Part shown: positions 8,086 through 16,743 of the stretch, one piece after another
How positions within the stretch are numbered: the stretch's first letter is position 1
Layout of the letters: every line of letters starts with the position of its first letter
Assembly (NCBI RefSeq): GCF_017798205.1
Contig: NZ_CP060010.1
Span: 124,001 to 188,000 of the forward strand
Origin: Cognatishimia activa
GTDB taxonomy: Bacteria > Pseudomonadota > Alphaproteobacteria > Rhodobacterales > Rhodobacteraceae
Reading direction: 5' to 3'
Length of the DNA stretch: 64,000 nt
Position numbers and translations under genes: made by a program
The notes under the pieces: generated by a model
The model's database searches: none
What the model saw: the letters and a program-made list of their open reading frames with translations, nothing else
What the model was told of the DNA's origin: nothing

Positions 8086-8529
8086 TTACTTAGCAGTCGC
8101 TTTTTTAGCCGCTGCAGTTACGTCTGCAGTTGCTTTTTTAACAGCAGCTTGCGCGCCGTCAGTTGCTTCTTTGGAAGCAGACATGAACAGTTCGAAAGAG
8201 TCTGCTTGAACTTTTTTCGCAACTTCTGCGAAAGCCGCCAGGTTTTCAGCAGCAACTTCGGCTTGAGCGGACGCGAAGTCGGTCATTGCTTTTGCGTAGT
8301 CCGCTGGCTCTGCTTTGGCCTTAGACATGTCGGACAGTTTTGCCAGAGTGTCTTTGGTCCATTTGTTGGAGATCTCAGAGGATTTCTCTGCTGCGGTCAG
8401 AGCAACGCCTGCCAGCTTTTCGTTCAGGGACGCGGTGTTTTTGAAAGCATCTTCGAACGCGGCGGTGTCTACCGGAAACGCGCCCATCATGTCCTTCAGA
8501 ACGGCGGTCATGTCTTGTGTCTTAGCCAT
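8086..8529 (-). CDS. phaP: Phasin (PHA granule surface protein)
   Basis: Phasins coat polyhydroxyalkanoate granules and control their size. The protein is 147 residues, starting MAKTQDMTAVLKDMMGAFPVD, typical of the Rhodobacterales phasins. It is amphipathic and mostly helical and ends in an Ala/Lys-rich tail (AAVKKATADVTAAAKKATAK). I chose ATG 8529 over the longer frame to 8586 because the family begins there and AAGGA lies upstream; the extra 19 codons run through the promoter. The gene sits between phaC and phaR and has two perfect PhaR boxes upstream, so it should be the main PhaR-regulated gene. Confidence 0.95.
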   Translation of the reverse strand: MAKTQDMTAVLKDMMGAFPVDTAAFEDAFKNTASLNEKLAGVALTAAEKSSEISNKWTKDTLAKLSDMSKAKAEPADYAKAMTDFASAQAEVAAENLAAFAEVAKKVQADSFELFMSASKEATDGAQAAVKKATADVTAAAKKATAK

Positions 8530-8598
8530 AGTCCTAATTCCTTGTGTGATGTCGCGGGACAACCCCGCTGTTTTCTGCATCTGCATTGTAAGTACATT

Positions 8599-8645
8599 CT
8601 GCAGCGCAGCATTACAAGGGTTTTTTGCTGCAGTGCAGCAAAAAA
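8599..8645. promoter_or_regulatory. Twin PhaR operators before phaP
   Basis: Two exact CTGC-N3-GCAG boxes lie here: CTGCAGCGCAG (8599-8609) and CTGCAGTGCAG (8628-8638), centres 29 bases apart. The second is the core of a longer perfect palindrome with 12-base arms, TTTTTTGCTGCA (8621-8632), G, TGCAGCAAAAAA (8634-8645). I recall CTGCN3GCAG as the PhaR recognition motif in Rhodobacter sphaeroides. Both lie 70-116 bases before the phaP start. Confidence 0.8.
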
Positions 8646-8658
8646 ATTATAAGACCCT

Positions 8659-10452
8659 TTATTTAAAGGCTTTTTTCTTCACATATTCGCCCGGAGCAGC
8701 GCAAAGCACGGGGTGATCCGAGTCGCCAGGCGCTCTTGCAGGCACCTTTTTACCGGATTTCGGGGACAACCACGCATCCCAAGTCGGCCACCAGGACCCT
8801 TCATTATAGGTCGCACCGTCCATCCATTCCTCGGCACTGCCCTTCATGTCCGCATTGGTATAGTGACCGTATTTCTTTTTGCTGGGCGGGTTCACGATAC
8901 CAGCGATATGGCCTGACTCAGACACAACAAAGTTTTTGGAGCGGCTGCCTGACTGCTGGTAGCCGCGATAACAATCTTTCCACGCTGCAATGTGATCGGT
9001 CTCGCAGGTGATCGACATGGTCGGGATCGTCACATCTTTGATCGAGAGTTTCTCTCCAAAGAGGTCAAAGCCCTCGCCGACGAATTCATTGCGTTGACAC
9101 AGACCCCGCAAATATTCGACCGCCATCTTGCCCGGCAGACCAGAGCCGTCGCCATTCCAGAACAAAAGGTCGAAGGTGGCAGGTGCCTCGCCCATCATAT
9201 AGCTCTTGATGGCGGGACCGTAGATCAGGTCGTTTGAGCGCAAGAAGCTGAACGTCCGCTGCATGATCAAAGACCGCAGTACGCCCTGCTGCTCACACTC
9301 GCGTTCGATCCCGTCGATGAAGTCGTTCTGCAGGAAGGGCGTGAACTCGCCTTGATCCGAGAAATCGGTGAGCGTGGTAAAGAAGGTCGCCGATTTTACC
9401 GATTTATCGCCCCGCTTCTTCATCAGCGACAGGGTCAGGTTCAACGTGGTGCCTGCGATGCAATAGCCAACCGCATTAACTTGCTTTTGATCCGTAATGG
9501 ACTTCACCTCTTCGATCGCACGCAAGTAGCCATCCTGGATATAATCCTCCATACCGATCTCGGCATGGCTTGGGTCCGGGTTCAGCCAGCTAACGATAAA
9601 GACGGTATAGCCCTGATCCACGATCCATTTGATCAGGCTGTTTTTCTCTTTCAGATCGAGAATGTAGTATTTGTTGATCCACGGCGGGAAAATCACCAAC
9701 GGGATTTCATGCACCTCATCGGTGCTGGGCGCGAATTGGATGAGCTCCATCATCTCATTGCGATAGACAACAGCCCCTTCGGTCGTAGCAACATTGCCGC
9801 CCAACTCGAAAGCTTTTTCATCCGCCAGCTTCACAATCAGCTCGCCATTGTTCTCTTCAAGATCGCGGATCAGGTTTTCCAGCCCGTCGACAAGCGACTG
9901 ACCTTCTGTTTCCACGGCCTTTTCCAAAGCATCCGGGTTGGTGGACAGGAAATTCGTCGGACACATCATTTCGACGATTTGGTCCGCGAAATAGTTGATC
10001 CGGCGCTTTTGGGTTTCGTCCAGATCTTCCATTGCGGCCACAGAATCGCGTACTGCTTGGGAGTTCAGCATGTACTGCTGTTTTACGAAATTGAAGTACG
10101 GGTTGGATTGCCACAACGGATTTGCAAAGCGACGATCCTGCGGCGTGTTGTCCGCCGGAGGCTCGAATTTACCCTGTGCGAACATGTGCTGCGCTTCGAT
10201 AAAATGCTTCACAGATTTGCCCCAAAAGGCCATCTGCTGTTCAAAAATCGCACCCGGGTTTTCCATCGCTTTTGCCCAATATGCCGTTGCAGCATTGGAA
10301 AAAACGTCCTCATTGGGACCGGTCAAAGATTTGCGCATGGGTTGGTGATGCGCCATGACTTCTATCAATCTTTGAGACAATTCCTCTACACGCTTAAGAT
10401 TGTCGGACATTTTGTCCAATTTCGCGACTGCAGCATCTTCGCTAGTTGTCAT
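8659..10452 (-). CDS. phaC: Class I poly(3-hydroxyalkanoate) synthase
   Basis: PhaC polymerises 3-hydroxyacyl-CoA, mainly 3-hydroxybutyryl-CoA, into storage polyester at the granule surface. The 597-residue length is right for class I. The lipase-like box reads GYCIAG with the nucleophile Cys331, the helix VIFPPWINKYYILDL is about 70 residues before it, and the late catalytic region contains SGHIAGIVNPP. ATG 10452 is chosen; the frame also has a TTG at 10464 that would add four residues. phaP and phaR follow on the same strand and phaZ is divergent. One PhaR box lies in the shared upstream gap. Confidence 0.97.
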   Translation of the reverse strand: MTTSEDAAVAKLDKMSDNLKRVEELSQRLIEVMAHHQPMRKSLTGPNEDVFSNAATAYWAKAMENPGAIFEQQMAFWGKSVKHFIEAQHMFAQGKFEPPADNTPQDRRFANPLWQSNPYFNFVKQQYMLNSQAVRDSVAAMEDLDETQKRRINYFADQIVEMMCPTNFLSTNPDALEKAVETEGQSLVDGLENLIRDLEENNGELIVKLADEKAFELGGNVATTEGAVVYRNEMMELIQFAPSTDEVHEIPLVIFPPWINKYYILDLKEKNSLIKWIVDQGYTVFIVSWLNPDPSHAEIGMEDYIQDGYLRAIEEVKSITDQKQVNAVGYCIAGTTLNLTLSLMKKRGDKSVKSATFFTTLTDFSDQGEFTPFLQNDFIDGIERECEQQGVLRSLIMQRTFSFLRSNDLIYGPAIKSYMMGEAPATFDLLFWNGDGSGLPGKMAVEYLRGLCQRNEFVGEGFDLFGEKLSIKDVTIPTMSITCETDHIAAWKDCYRGYQQSGSRSKNFVVSESGHIAGIVNPPSKKKYGHYTNADMKGSAEEWMDGATYNEGSWWPTWDAWLSPKSGKKVPARAPGDSDHPVLCAAPGEYVKKKAFK

Positions 10453-10476
10453 ATTAAGATCCAACCCCTATGGTCG

Positions 10477-10487
10477 CTGCTACGCAG
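10477..10487. promoter_or_regulatory. PhaR operator in the phaC-phaZ divergent gap
   Basis: CTGCTACGCAG is an exact CTGC-N3-GCAG box, followed by CAAAAA as in the phaP operator. It lies 25 bases before the phaC ATG and about 73 before the phaZ ATG, so it could control synthase, depolymerase or both. Confidence 0.7.
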
Positions 10488-10559
10488 CAAAAATACGCGC
10501 TCGGTAATACGTTAAACGCCTTTAATTGGTATCATAGCCGTGCAAACGAGGAGAAGCCA

Positions 10560-11834
10560 ATGCGTTATATGGCCACCTATGATTTGATGGAAACGATCCG
10601 CAATACCAATGAATGGTACGGTGCGACCGCGCGGGCGATGGCGTCCTACCCGATGTTTGCGCTCTTCCCTTCCCCTGCTCTTAAGTGGATGGAAGCCTGG
10701 GGCGAAGTCACCGAACGCACTTTCCAGCGTATGGTTGTGAAGCCTGACTGGGACATCCAGTCCTTCACCTGCGAAGATGGCAAAGACCACGTGGTTCAGG
10801 TGAAATCCGTGGTCGAAAAACCGTTTGGCGATCTCATCCACTTCTCTGTCGCAGGGCGCAAACGTCGCAAACGTCAGGTGCTGTTGGTAGCGCCGATGTC
10901 TGGCCACTATGCGACACTGCTGCGCTCGACCGTGAAATCTCTGCTGCCTGACTGCGAAGTCTATATCACCGATTGGCACAACGCCCGCGACATTCCTGTC
11001 AGCGAAGGCAAGTTTGATGTCGAGGATTACACGCTTTATCTGGTCGACTTCATGAAAGAACTCGGCCCGGACACCCATGTTATTGCTGTCTGCCAACCCG
11101 CGCCTTTGACTTTGGCGGCAACCGCCTATCTGGCCGAAGAAGACCCCAAAGCGCAGCCCCGCTCGCTCACGCTGATCGGCGGTCCGATCGATCCAAACGC
11201 AGCCCCAACGGACGTGACCGACTTTGGCCATTCCGTCACCATGGGCCAGCTAGAGGAAATGATGATCCAACGCGTCGGCTTTAAATACGACGGCGTTGGC
11301 CGCAAAGTTTACCCCGGCCTGCTGCAGCTCGCGTCCTTCATGTCGATGAACGCGGATACGCATGGCAAGGCCTTTATGGATCAGATCACCCGCGTCATGA
11401 AGGGCGAGGCCTCTGATCACGACAAGCACAACCGCTTCTATGATGAATATCTCGCGGTGATGGATATGCCTGCCGAATTCTACTTGTCCACCGTAGATCG
11501 CATCTTCAAAAAGGGTGAGATCGCGGCAAATGAATTCACCGTTGCAGGCCGCAAAGTCGACATCGGCGCGATTACGACCGTGGCGGTTAAGACCGTCGAG
11601 GGCTCCAAGGACGATATCTCAGCGCCAGGCCAATGTGTGGCGGCGCTGGATCTTCTGACCGGCCTGCCAGGCGAGAAGAAGGCCCACCACCTTGAAGAAG
11701 GCGCGGGCCATTACGGGATCTTTGCTGGCAAAAGCTGGCGGAACAACATTCGACCGCTGGTTCTGGATTTCATCAACGCCAATAGTGGCGACGCGAAAAA
11801 GCCAAAAGCAGCAAACAAAAACGCGGCGGCCTAG
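10560..11834 (+). CDS. phaZ: Intracellular polyhydroxyalkanoate depolymerase
   Basis: PhaZ hydrolyses stored granule polyester to release hydroxybutyrate units. The 424-residue product fits the family of intracellular depolymerases of about 400-420 residues. It contains AVCQPAPLTLAATAYLA with the presumed nucleophile Cys178, the preceding TDWHNARDIPVSEGKF segment, and EEGAGHYGIFAGKSW near the C-terminus with the catalytic His. ATG 10560 follows GAGGAGAAG and starts MRYMATYDLMET; the frame extension to 10470 would read through the phaC promoter and is rejected. Co-location with phaC and the shared PhaR box suggests that synthesis and mobilisation are adjusted together. Confidence 0.95.
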   Translation: MRYMATYDLMETIRNTNEWYGATARAMASYPMFALFPSPALKWMEAWGEVTERTFQRMVVKPDWDIQSFTCEDGKDHVVQVKSVVEKPFGDLIHFSVAGRKRRKRQVLLVAPMSGHYATLLRSTVKSLLPDCEVYITDWHNARDIPVSEGKFDVEDYTLYLVDFMKELGPDTHVIAVCQPAPLTLAATAYLAEEDPKAQPRSLTLIGGPIDPNAAPTDVTDFGHSVTMGQLEEMMIQRVGFKYDGVGRKVYPGLLQLASFMSMNADTHGKAFMDQITRVMKGEASDHDKHNRFYDEYLAVMDMPAEFYLSTVDRIFKKGEIAANEFTVAGRKVDIGAITTVAVKTVEGSKDDISAPGQCVAALDLLTGLPGEKKAHHLEEGAGHYGIFAGKSWRNNIRPLVLDFINANSGDAKKPKAANKNAAA

Positions 11835-11843
11835 TCAGGCCGC
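11826..11843. terminator. Hairpin holding both stop codons of phaZ and the convergent transporter
   Basis: GCGGCC (11826-11831), TAGTCA, GGCCGC (11838-11843) is a perfect 6-bp stem. Its six-base loop consists exactly of the phaZ stop (TAG) and the complement of the transporter stop (TGA on minus). There is no T run, so termination strength is doubtful. Confidence 0.45.
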
Positions 11844-13187
11844 ACGCGCATCGTGAACCCCTTTGGCGCGTGGCCGATAGGCTAGTGCCAAAAGGGCGAT
11901 CCCTCCCCACATAATGATTGCAGGCAACAGCGTGACTGCCCAGCGCAAGGCTTCTAGCGCGCTGTCGCTTTGGGCCACAACACCCTCAGAGCTTTCCTGA
12001 AAACCATAAATGCTCAGGACAAGGCCAAGCACCAAGGGCGCAAAGGCATTCGCCACTTTCTGACCAAAGAGCCAAAGCGCCGCGAATGCTCCCTCTACGG
12101 CCTCGCCGCTTTCGTCTCGTGTCACATCCATCAGGTCCGGATACATCGCCCAGGGCAGCTGCTGATACGCGCCATTACAAAAGCCCGCAAAGATGAACAG
12201 GATCGCCATGAGGCTGATGCTCTCTGCCGGCAGCTGCATGTAAATCGCGGCGAGAACAACAGTATAGATCACCATGCCAAATATCAGCGCAGAGAGCTTG
12301 CCCATACGCGCCGCCGCAAACACCCAAAAGGCCTGCGACAATACCGAGCCGACGATGAACATCGCAAAAAGCGCCGCGAAGACACCCAAAGCGGCCGCAA
12401 GCCCTGCCAGTGGGCCGCCCGTTGCGACCATCAAATAAAGCGCCGAAATCTGCAGGCCAGCAGCTATCAAGGCAACACCCAGCGTCAAGACGCCATAGAT
12501 CACCACCAAAAGCGTAAACCGACGATTGGACAACACCAGGCGCAACATGTCGCCCAGACCCAACCCCGTCGGCGTCGCAATCCGCGGCGCACGCCGCGTG
12601 GCGGCAATCGACATCCAGATCGCAAGCACCATGATGGGCGACACATAAAGTACCGCCATGCCAAACCCGGCTTTCGTGTCTCCGGCCAAAGCAGGCACCA
12701 CCGCCCCCGCCATCAACAACCCCAAAGAGGCAAACCCCATGCGCCAGGCCATCATCACCGAGCGCTCTTGAGGGTCCTGCGTCATCTCTCCGGCCATCGC
12801 GCCATAGGGAATGGTTACCGCCGTAAAGCCCAACGTCGCCAGAGCAAAGAAGGCCATGACCCAGGCGGCATTGGCCTGCCAACTCATACCATCGGGCACC
12901 ATAAAGATCCCAACGATCCCAACGGCCTGCACAATGGCCCCGATAAACATCCAAGGATACCGCCGCCCAAAGCGGCTGTGGGTCTTGTCTGACAGATAGC
13001 CGATCAAGGGATCCGTGATGACATCAAAGGCCAGAACCGAAAAAGTCAGCACCCCGGCAACTGCAGGCGGCACCCCCAAATAAGTGGTCATAAAGGCAAA
13101 GACCAAAAGCTGCTTTACCACCACGAAAACATTGATACCCAGATCGGCCAGCCCCCAGCCCGCCTTCTGCCCTACTGATAACGCCAT
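11835..13187 (-). CDS. MFS transporter of the GPH (glycoside-pentoside-hexuronide:cation) type
   Basis: A 450-residue integral membrane protein with about twelve hydrophobic segments. The signature of the GPH/MelB group is visible: DVITDPLIGYLSDKTHSRFGRRYPWM at about 55-80 (two parts, each conserved). Such carriers import sugars or related compounds with sodium or protons. The substrate is not evident, and no sugar catabolic genes lie beside it. It abuts phaZ with no spacer, its stop being the next base after the phaZ stop. Reading frame and length look intact. Confidence 0.88.
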   Translation of the reverse strand: MALSVGQKAGWGLADLGINVFVVVKQLLVFAFMTTYLGVPPAVAGVLTFSVLAFDVITDPLIGYLSDKTHSRFGRRYPWMFIGAIVQAVGIVGIFMVPDGMSWQANAAWVMAFFALATLGFTAVTIPYGAMAGEMTQDPQERSVMMAWRMGFASLGLLMAGAVVPALAGDTKAGFGMAVLYVSPIMVLAIWMSIAATRRAPRIATPTGLGLGDMLRLVLSNRRFTLLVVIYGVLTLGVALIAAGLQISALYLMVATGGPLAGLAAALGVFAALFAMFIVGSVLSQAFWVFAAARMGKLSALIFGMVIYTVVLAAIYMQLPAESISLMAILFIFAGFCNGAYQQLPWAMYPDLMDVTRDESGEAVEGAFAALWLFGQKVANAFAPLVLGLVLSIYGFQESSEGVVAQSDSALEALRWAVTLLPAIIMWGGIALLALAYRPRAKGVHDARAA

Positions 13188-13265
13188 GAATCCCTCCCTT
13201 TCGGTCGGATCACGCTAAGCGGTTTCGCCGCTGTGACAAAGATTCACCTAACGTCAGCCGAAGGC

Positions 13266-14000
13266 TTAAAGAACCTCGGTGATCGCCTGCGTAATCAGAT
13301 CAAGGCTGCGCGGATCAGACAGGCTGTGATCGCCCCCCTTCACCAAGGTCAGTCGCATGTTCTCGCAATCGGCATGATCCAACAAGCGCAAAGCCGTTTC
13401 CCGTGTCACCGCCGTGTCTTCTGTGCCCTGCAAAAACCGTACCGGGAATGGCAGTGGCAAGGCTTCACGCAACACCAGATGATCCCGTCCATCCTCGATC
13501 ATGCGTTTGGTGATGATGTAAGGCTCCATATAGTCCGACGGCAATTCAACATGCCCGACGGTCTCTAACGTCTCTTTCTGCGCATCCGAAAAGTTGGCCC
13601 AATAGCCATCCTCTGTAAAATCCGGAGCCGCTGCGATCGTGACCATGCCCTTGATCCGATCCGCTCGCACTTTGGCCAGCAGCAACGCCTGCCAACCGCC
13701 CATCGAAGAGCCAACCACCACAAGTGCCCCCTCCGTCAGCGTATCAACCGCTGCGAGAGTATCTTCGTGCCAGTCGCCAATGCAGCCATCTTCAAACCGT
13801 TCAGAACTCTGACCATGGCCGGAATAGTCAAACCGCAAGAAAGCCTGCCCACGCGCTTTACACCAGTCTTCCAAGTGGATCGCTTTGGTGCCTTCCATGT
13901 CGGACTTTAGCCCGCCCAGAAACACCACAGTCGGCCCTGCGCCTTCGGTCTTGTGATAGGCAAGCCGCCGCCCCTGCGCCGTTTCTAAAAATTCAGCCAT
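13266..14000 (-). CDS. Alpha/beta hydrolase
   Basis: A 244-residue single-domain alpha/beta hydrolase. The nucleophile elbow is [13 protein letters not shown] (Ser near residue 98), the oxyanion region is [10 protein letters not shown] near 27-36, DYSGHGQS lies near 58-65, and the catalytic His is in [10 protein letters not shown] near the end. The pattern resembles the palmitoyl-thioesterase/ABHD10-like group, but I cannot name a substrate. It is a single minus-strand gene between the transporter and thrS, and its start region overlaps nothing. Confidence 0.88.
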   Translation of the reverse strand: MAEFLETAQGRRLAYHKTEGAGPTVVFLGGLKSDMEGTKAIHLEDWCKARGQAFLRFDYSGHGQSSERFEDGCIGDWHEDTLAAVDTLTEGALVVVGSSMGGWQALLLAKVRADRIKGMVTIAAAPDFTEDGYWANFSDAQKETLETVGHVELPSDYMEPYIITKRMIEDGRDHLVLREALPLPFPVRFLQGTEDTAVTRETALRLLDHADCENMRLTLVKGGDHSLSDPRSLDLITQAITEVL

Positions 14001-14052
14001 GACATCCTCCGTTTGCTATTGCTTAGCCTGCCAACCGAGAAACCAAAACCCA

Positions 14053-14081
14053 TTTCATCTTGCCCCAAATACTCAAATCCC
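14053..14081 (+). repeat. Dispersed TTTCATCTTGC-type repeat, copy 3
   Basis: TTTCATCTTGCCCCAAATAC starts at 14053 and continues TCAAATCCC to 14081. It is almost identical to the inverted copy at 55937-55967. It lies in the divergent gap between the hydrolase and thrS, upstream of a TTGACA (14103-14108) that may be a thrS -35 element. Confidence 0.65.
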
Positions 14082-14198
14082 ACCGCGCTGAAAAAGCTGT
14101 GGTTGACAGGGCGCGCAACGGGCCTCAAAAGGACGTCGAACCATATAACCCGCAACCGGGCGTTCCGTGGGCGCCAAACTGACGAGGAGAGCCAAGCT

Positions 14199-16151
14199 AT
14201 GGCCCAGATTTCCCTCACTTTTCCCGATGGCAATGCACGTGACTATGACGCAGGCGTAACCCCTGCTGACGTCGCTAAGTCGATCTCAACTTCTTTGGCC
14301 AAAAAGGCAATCTCTGCGACCGTAGACGGCGCGCATTGGGATATGCAGTGGCCGATCGAGGCTGATGCACAGATTGCCATCAACACCCTCAAAGACAACG
14401 ACGCCGAAGCGCTCGAACTGATCCGCCACGACTGCGCCCATATCATGGCGCGCGCAGTCCAAGAGATCTGGCCAGACGTCAAAGTCACCATCGGCCCTGT
14501 CATCGAGAATGGCTGGTACTATGACTTTGACCGTGCCGAGCCCTTTACCCCAGAAGACCTCGGCGCGATCGAGAAGAAGATGAAAGAGATCATCAACCTC
14601 CGTGACCCGGTGAAAACCGAAGTCTGGGCGCGCGATGTCGCTGTGCAATATTACAAAGACCGCGGTGAGCCTTACAAAGTCGAGCTGATCGACTCGATCC
14701 CTGGCGACGAGCCACTGCGCATGTATTGGCATGGCGACTGGCAGGACCTATGCCGGGGCCCACACCTGCAGCACACCGGCCAGGTTCCCGCCGACTCGTT
14801 CAAACTGATGTCCGTGGCTGGCGCCTATTGGCGCGGCGACAGCAATCGTCCGATGCTGCAACGGATCTATGGCGTGGCCTTTAAAAACAAAGAAGATCTG
14901 CGCAAACACCTGAACTTCCTCGAAGAGGCCGAAAAACGCGATCACCGCAAGTTGGGCCGCGAAATGGACCTCTATCACATGCAAGAGGAAGCGCCCGGTC
15001 AGGTTTTCTGGCACCCGAACGGCTGGACTGTTTACACCGAGCTGCAGGACTATATGCGCCGTCAGCAACGCGCAGGCGGCTATGTCGAGGTCAACACACC
15101 TCAGGTTGTGGATCGCAAGCTTTGGGAAGCCTCGGGCCACTGGGACAAATACCAAGAGAATATGTTCATCGTTGAGGTCGACGAGGATCACGCGCGCGAA
15201 AAGGCCGTGAATGCTCTGAAACCGATGAACTGCCCGTGCCACGTTCAGATCTTTAACCAAGGGCTGAAGTCCTATCGTGACCTGCCCTTGCGGATGGCCG
15301 AGTTCGGCTCTTGCGCTCGGTATGAACCCTCTGGCGCGCTGCATGGTATCATGCGCGTGCGCGGGTTCACCCAAGACGATGGTCACATCTTCTGTACAGA
15401 CGACCAGATCGAATCCGAAACCAAACGGTTCATCGATTTCCTTTCGATGATCTATGCCGACCTCGGTTTCCACGACTGGACCATCAAACTCTCGACGCGC
15501 CCTGAAAAGCGTATTGGGTCTGATGAAGTTTGGGACCGCATGGAAGAAGCCCTGGGCGAAGCTTGTAAGGCTGCGGGCCACGACTTCGAAATTCTAGAGG
15601 GTGAAGGTGCCTTCTATGGCCCGAAACTAGAGTTCACTCTGACCGACGCGATTGGTCGGAACTGGCAATGTGGCACGCTTCAGGTTGACAGCAACCTGCC
15701 AGAACGCCTTGAAGCATCCTTCATTGGGGCAGATGGCGAAAAACACCGCCCCGTCATGCTGCACCGCGCAACGCTTGGCTCGTTTGAACGCTTCATCGGT
15801 ATTCTGATCGAAGAACACGCAGGCAAATTGCCCTTCTGGCTGGCTCCGCGTCAGGTGGTTGTGGCCGCAATTGTGTCTGATGCAGATGATTATTGCCTTG
15901 AGGTCGTCGAAAAACTCAAAGCCGCTGGTGTGCGCGCCGAGGCGGATCTGCGCAACGAGAAGATCAACTACAAGGTCCGCGAGCATTCCGTCGGCAAAGT
16001 TCCGGTCATTCTCGCCTGCGGCATGAAAGAGGTCGAAGAGAAAACCGTCTCGACCCGCCGCCTTGGTGAGAAGCAAACCAAGGTCCAGAGCCTGGAAGAG
16101 ATTGTTACAATCCTCGCAGCCGAGGCAACGCCACCGGATCTGGCACGGTAA
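14199..16151 (+). CDS. thrS: Threonyl-tRNA synthetase
   Basis: Charges tRNA-Thr with threonine in the cytoplasm. The 650-residue product has the full domain set: an N-terminal TGS domain ([20 protein letters not shown]), the editing domain with [12 protein letters not shown] near 83-94 (the HxxxH site), the class II catalytic core with [10 protein letters not shown] (zinc Cys) and motif 2 [21 protein letters not shown], and the C-terminal anticodon-binding domain. ATG 14199 is chosen because GACGAGGAGAG precedes it and the TGS domain begins there; the open frame to 14013 is leader sequence. A strong terminator follows. Confidence 0.98.
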   Translation: MAQISLTFPDGNARDYDAGVTPADVAKSISTSLAKKAISATVDGAHWDMQWPIEADAQIAINTLKDNDAEALELIRHDCAHIMARAVQEIWPDVKVTIGPVIENGWYYDFDRAEPFTPEDLGAIEKKMKEIINLRDPVKTEVWARDVAVQYYKDRGEPYKVELIDSIPGDEPLRMYWHGDWQDLCRGPHLQHTGQVPADSFKLMSVAGAYWRGDSNRPMLQRIYGVAFKNKEDLRKHLNFLEEAEKRDHRKLGREMDLYHMQEEAPGQVFWHPNGWTVYTELQDYMRRQQRAGGYVEVNTPQVVDRKLWEASGHWDKYQENMFIVEVDEDHAREKAVNALKPMNCPCHVQIFNQGLKSYRDLPLRMAEFGSCARYEPSGALHGIMRVRGFTQDDGHIFCTDDQIESETKRFIDFLSMIYADLGFHDWTIKLSTRPEKRIGSDEVWDRMEEALGEACKAAGHDFEILEGEGAFYGPKLEFTLTDAIGRNWQCGTLQVDSNLPERLEASFIGADGEKHRPVMLHRATLGSFERFIGILIEEHAGKLPFWLAPRQVVVAAIVSDADDYCLEVVEKLKAAGVRAEADLRNEKINYKVREHSVGKVPVILACGMKEVEEKTVSTRRLGEKQTKVQSLEEIVTILAAEATPPDLAR

Positions 16152-16180
16152 GCCTGTAACATTTGGCGTAACATTTTACG

Positions 16181-16216
16181 AAAAGCCGGTCACATTGGGC
16201 CGGCTTTTTCTTTTTT
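16181..16216 (+). terminator. Rho-independent terminator after thrS
   Basis: AAAAGCCGG (16181-16189) pairs with CCGGCTTTT (16200-16208) across a 10-base loop, followed by TTCTTTTTT. The stem and T tract are textbook. Confidence 0.9.
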
Positions 16217-16369
16217 ACTGGGGAAATTGCTGCATTCTCTCTCACAGCAGATAACACAGCCGTGACACACGTTTCCGTTATTGGAATTTGGGCGGTGGCC
16301 CCGACTAATGTTCACTCAAGCCGTCGAGCGCGGCTGGAATTAACCTTTTATCCATGAGGACTTAACCAA

Positions 16370-16675
16370 ATGTCTACTCCACTGAAATCCCTGGCCGTGG
16401 CCGCATCCGTCGCAGCAGCAGTCACCGCAGCAACCGCACCAGCAGCTTCTGCAATGGGCAAAGAAAAATGCTACGGCGTTTCCCTCGCAGGCGAAAACGA
16501 TTGTGCAGCCGGTGCAGGCACCACATGCAAAGGCACCTCCACCGTTGACTATCAAGGCAACGCATGGACTCTGGTAGACGCAGGCACTTGCGCAGAGATC
16601 GAACTGCCAGCAATGGCAGACGGCACCGCGCGCATGGGTTCCCTGGAAGAGCTGGACCGCGACCTGCCAGCATAA
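16370..16675 (+). CDS. bufA1: Bufferin-type RiPP precursor (DUF2282 family)
   Basis: A 101-residue secreted peptide precursor. An Ala-rich signal peptide ends near residue 28 (APAASA). The mature part carries four cysteines, Cys34 ([11 protein letters not shown]), Cys45 (NDCAAG), Cys53 (TTCKG) and Cys74 (AGTCAE), which is the DUF2282 pattern. In Caulobacter such peptides are the bufferins, ribosomal peptides whose cysteines are oxidised by an MNIO enzyme and which bind copper in the periplasm (from memory of the literature). The next three genes are the expected partners. The region before it (16217-16369) has GGAATT motifs at 16283 and 16335, but I cannot assign a promoter with confidence. 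Confidence 0.9.
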   Translation: MSTPLKSLAVAASVAAAVTAATAPAASAMGKEKCYGVSLAGENDCAAGAGTTCKGTSTVDYQGNAWTLVDAGTCAEIELPAMADGTARMGSLEELDRDLPA

Positions 16676-16683
16676 GCTTTCCC

Positions 16684-16712
16684 GAGCTGGGCCTGACCGT
16701 AGGGCCCAGCTC
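16684..16712 (+). terminator. Hairpin between bufferin precursor and its modifying enzyme
   Basis: GAGCTGGGCC (16684-16693) pairs with GGCCCAGCTC (16703-16712) over 10 bp, starting eight bases after the bufA1 stop. There is no T tract. It probably stabilises the 3' end of the precursor message or partly ends transcription, giving more precursor than enzyme. This role is inferred. Confidence 0.6.
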
Positions 16713-16743
16713 ACCCCAACTGCACTTGGTAAAGAGGTTCGCC

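Noticed and set aside
9352-10515. 387-codon open frame antisense to phaC
   Set aside because: Shadow of phaC extending across the phaC promoter and PhaR box.
10470-10559. N-terminal extension of PhaZ
   Set aside because: It would run over the PhaR box and promoter; a good ribosome site precedes ATG 10560.
14013-14198. N-terminal extension of threonyl-tRNA synthetase
   Set aside because: The extension contains the dispersed repeat and a putative -35 element, and the TGS domain starts at ATG 14199.
16283-16307. ECF-type promoter before the bufferin operon (GGAATTTG with CGACTA)
   Set aside because: The spacing between the two elements is about 13 bases, too short for a usual ECF promoter, and a second GGAATT at 16335 is too near the start codon.
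16564-16743. N-terminal extension of the MNIO enzyme overlapping the precursor gene
   Set aside because: It would read through the precursor gene and the hairpin out of frame; the family starts at ATG 16744 after AAAGAGG.
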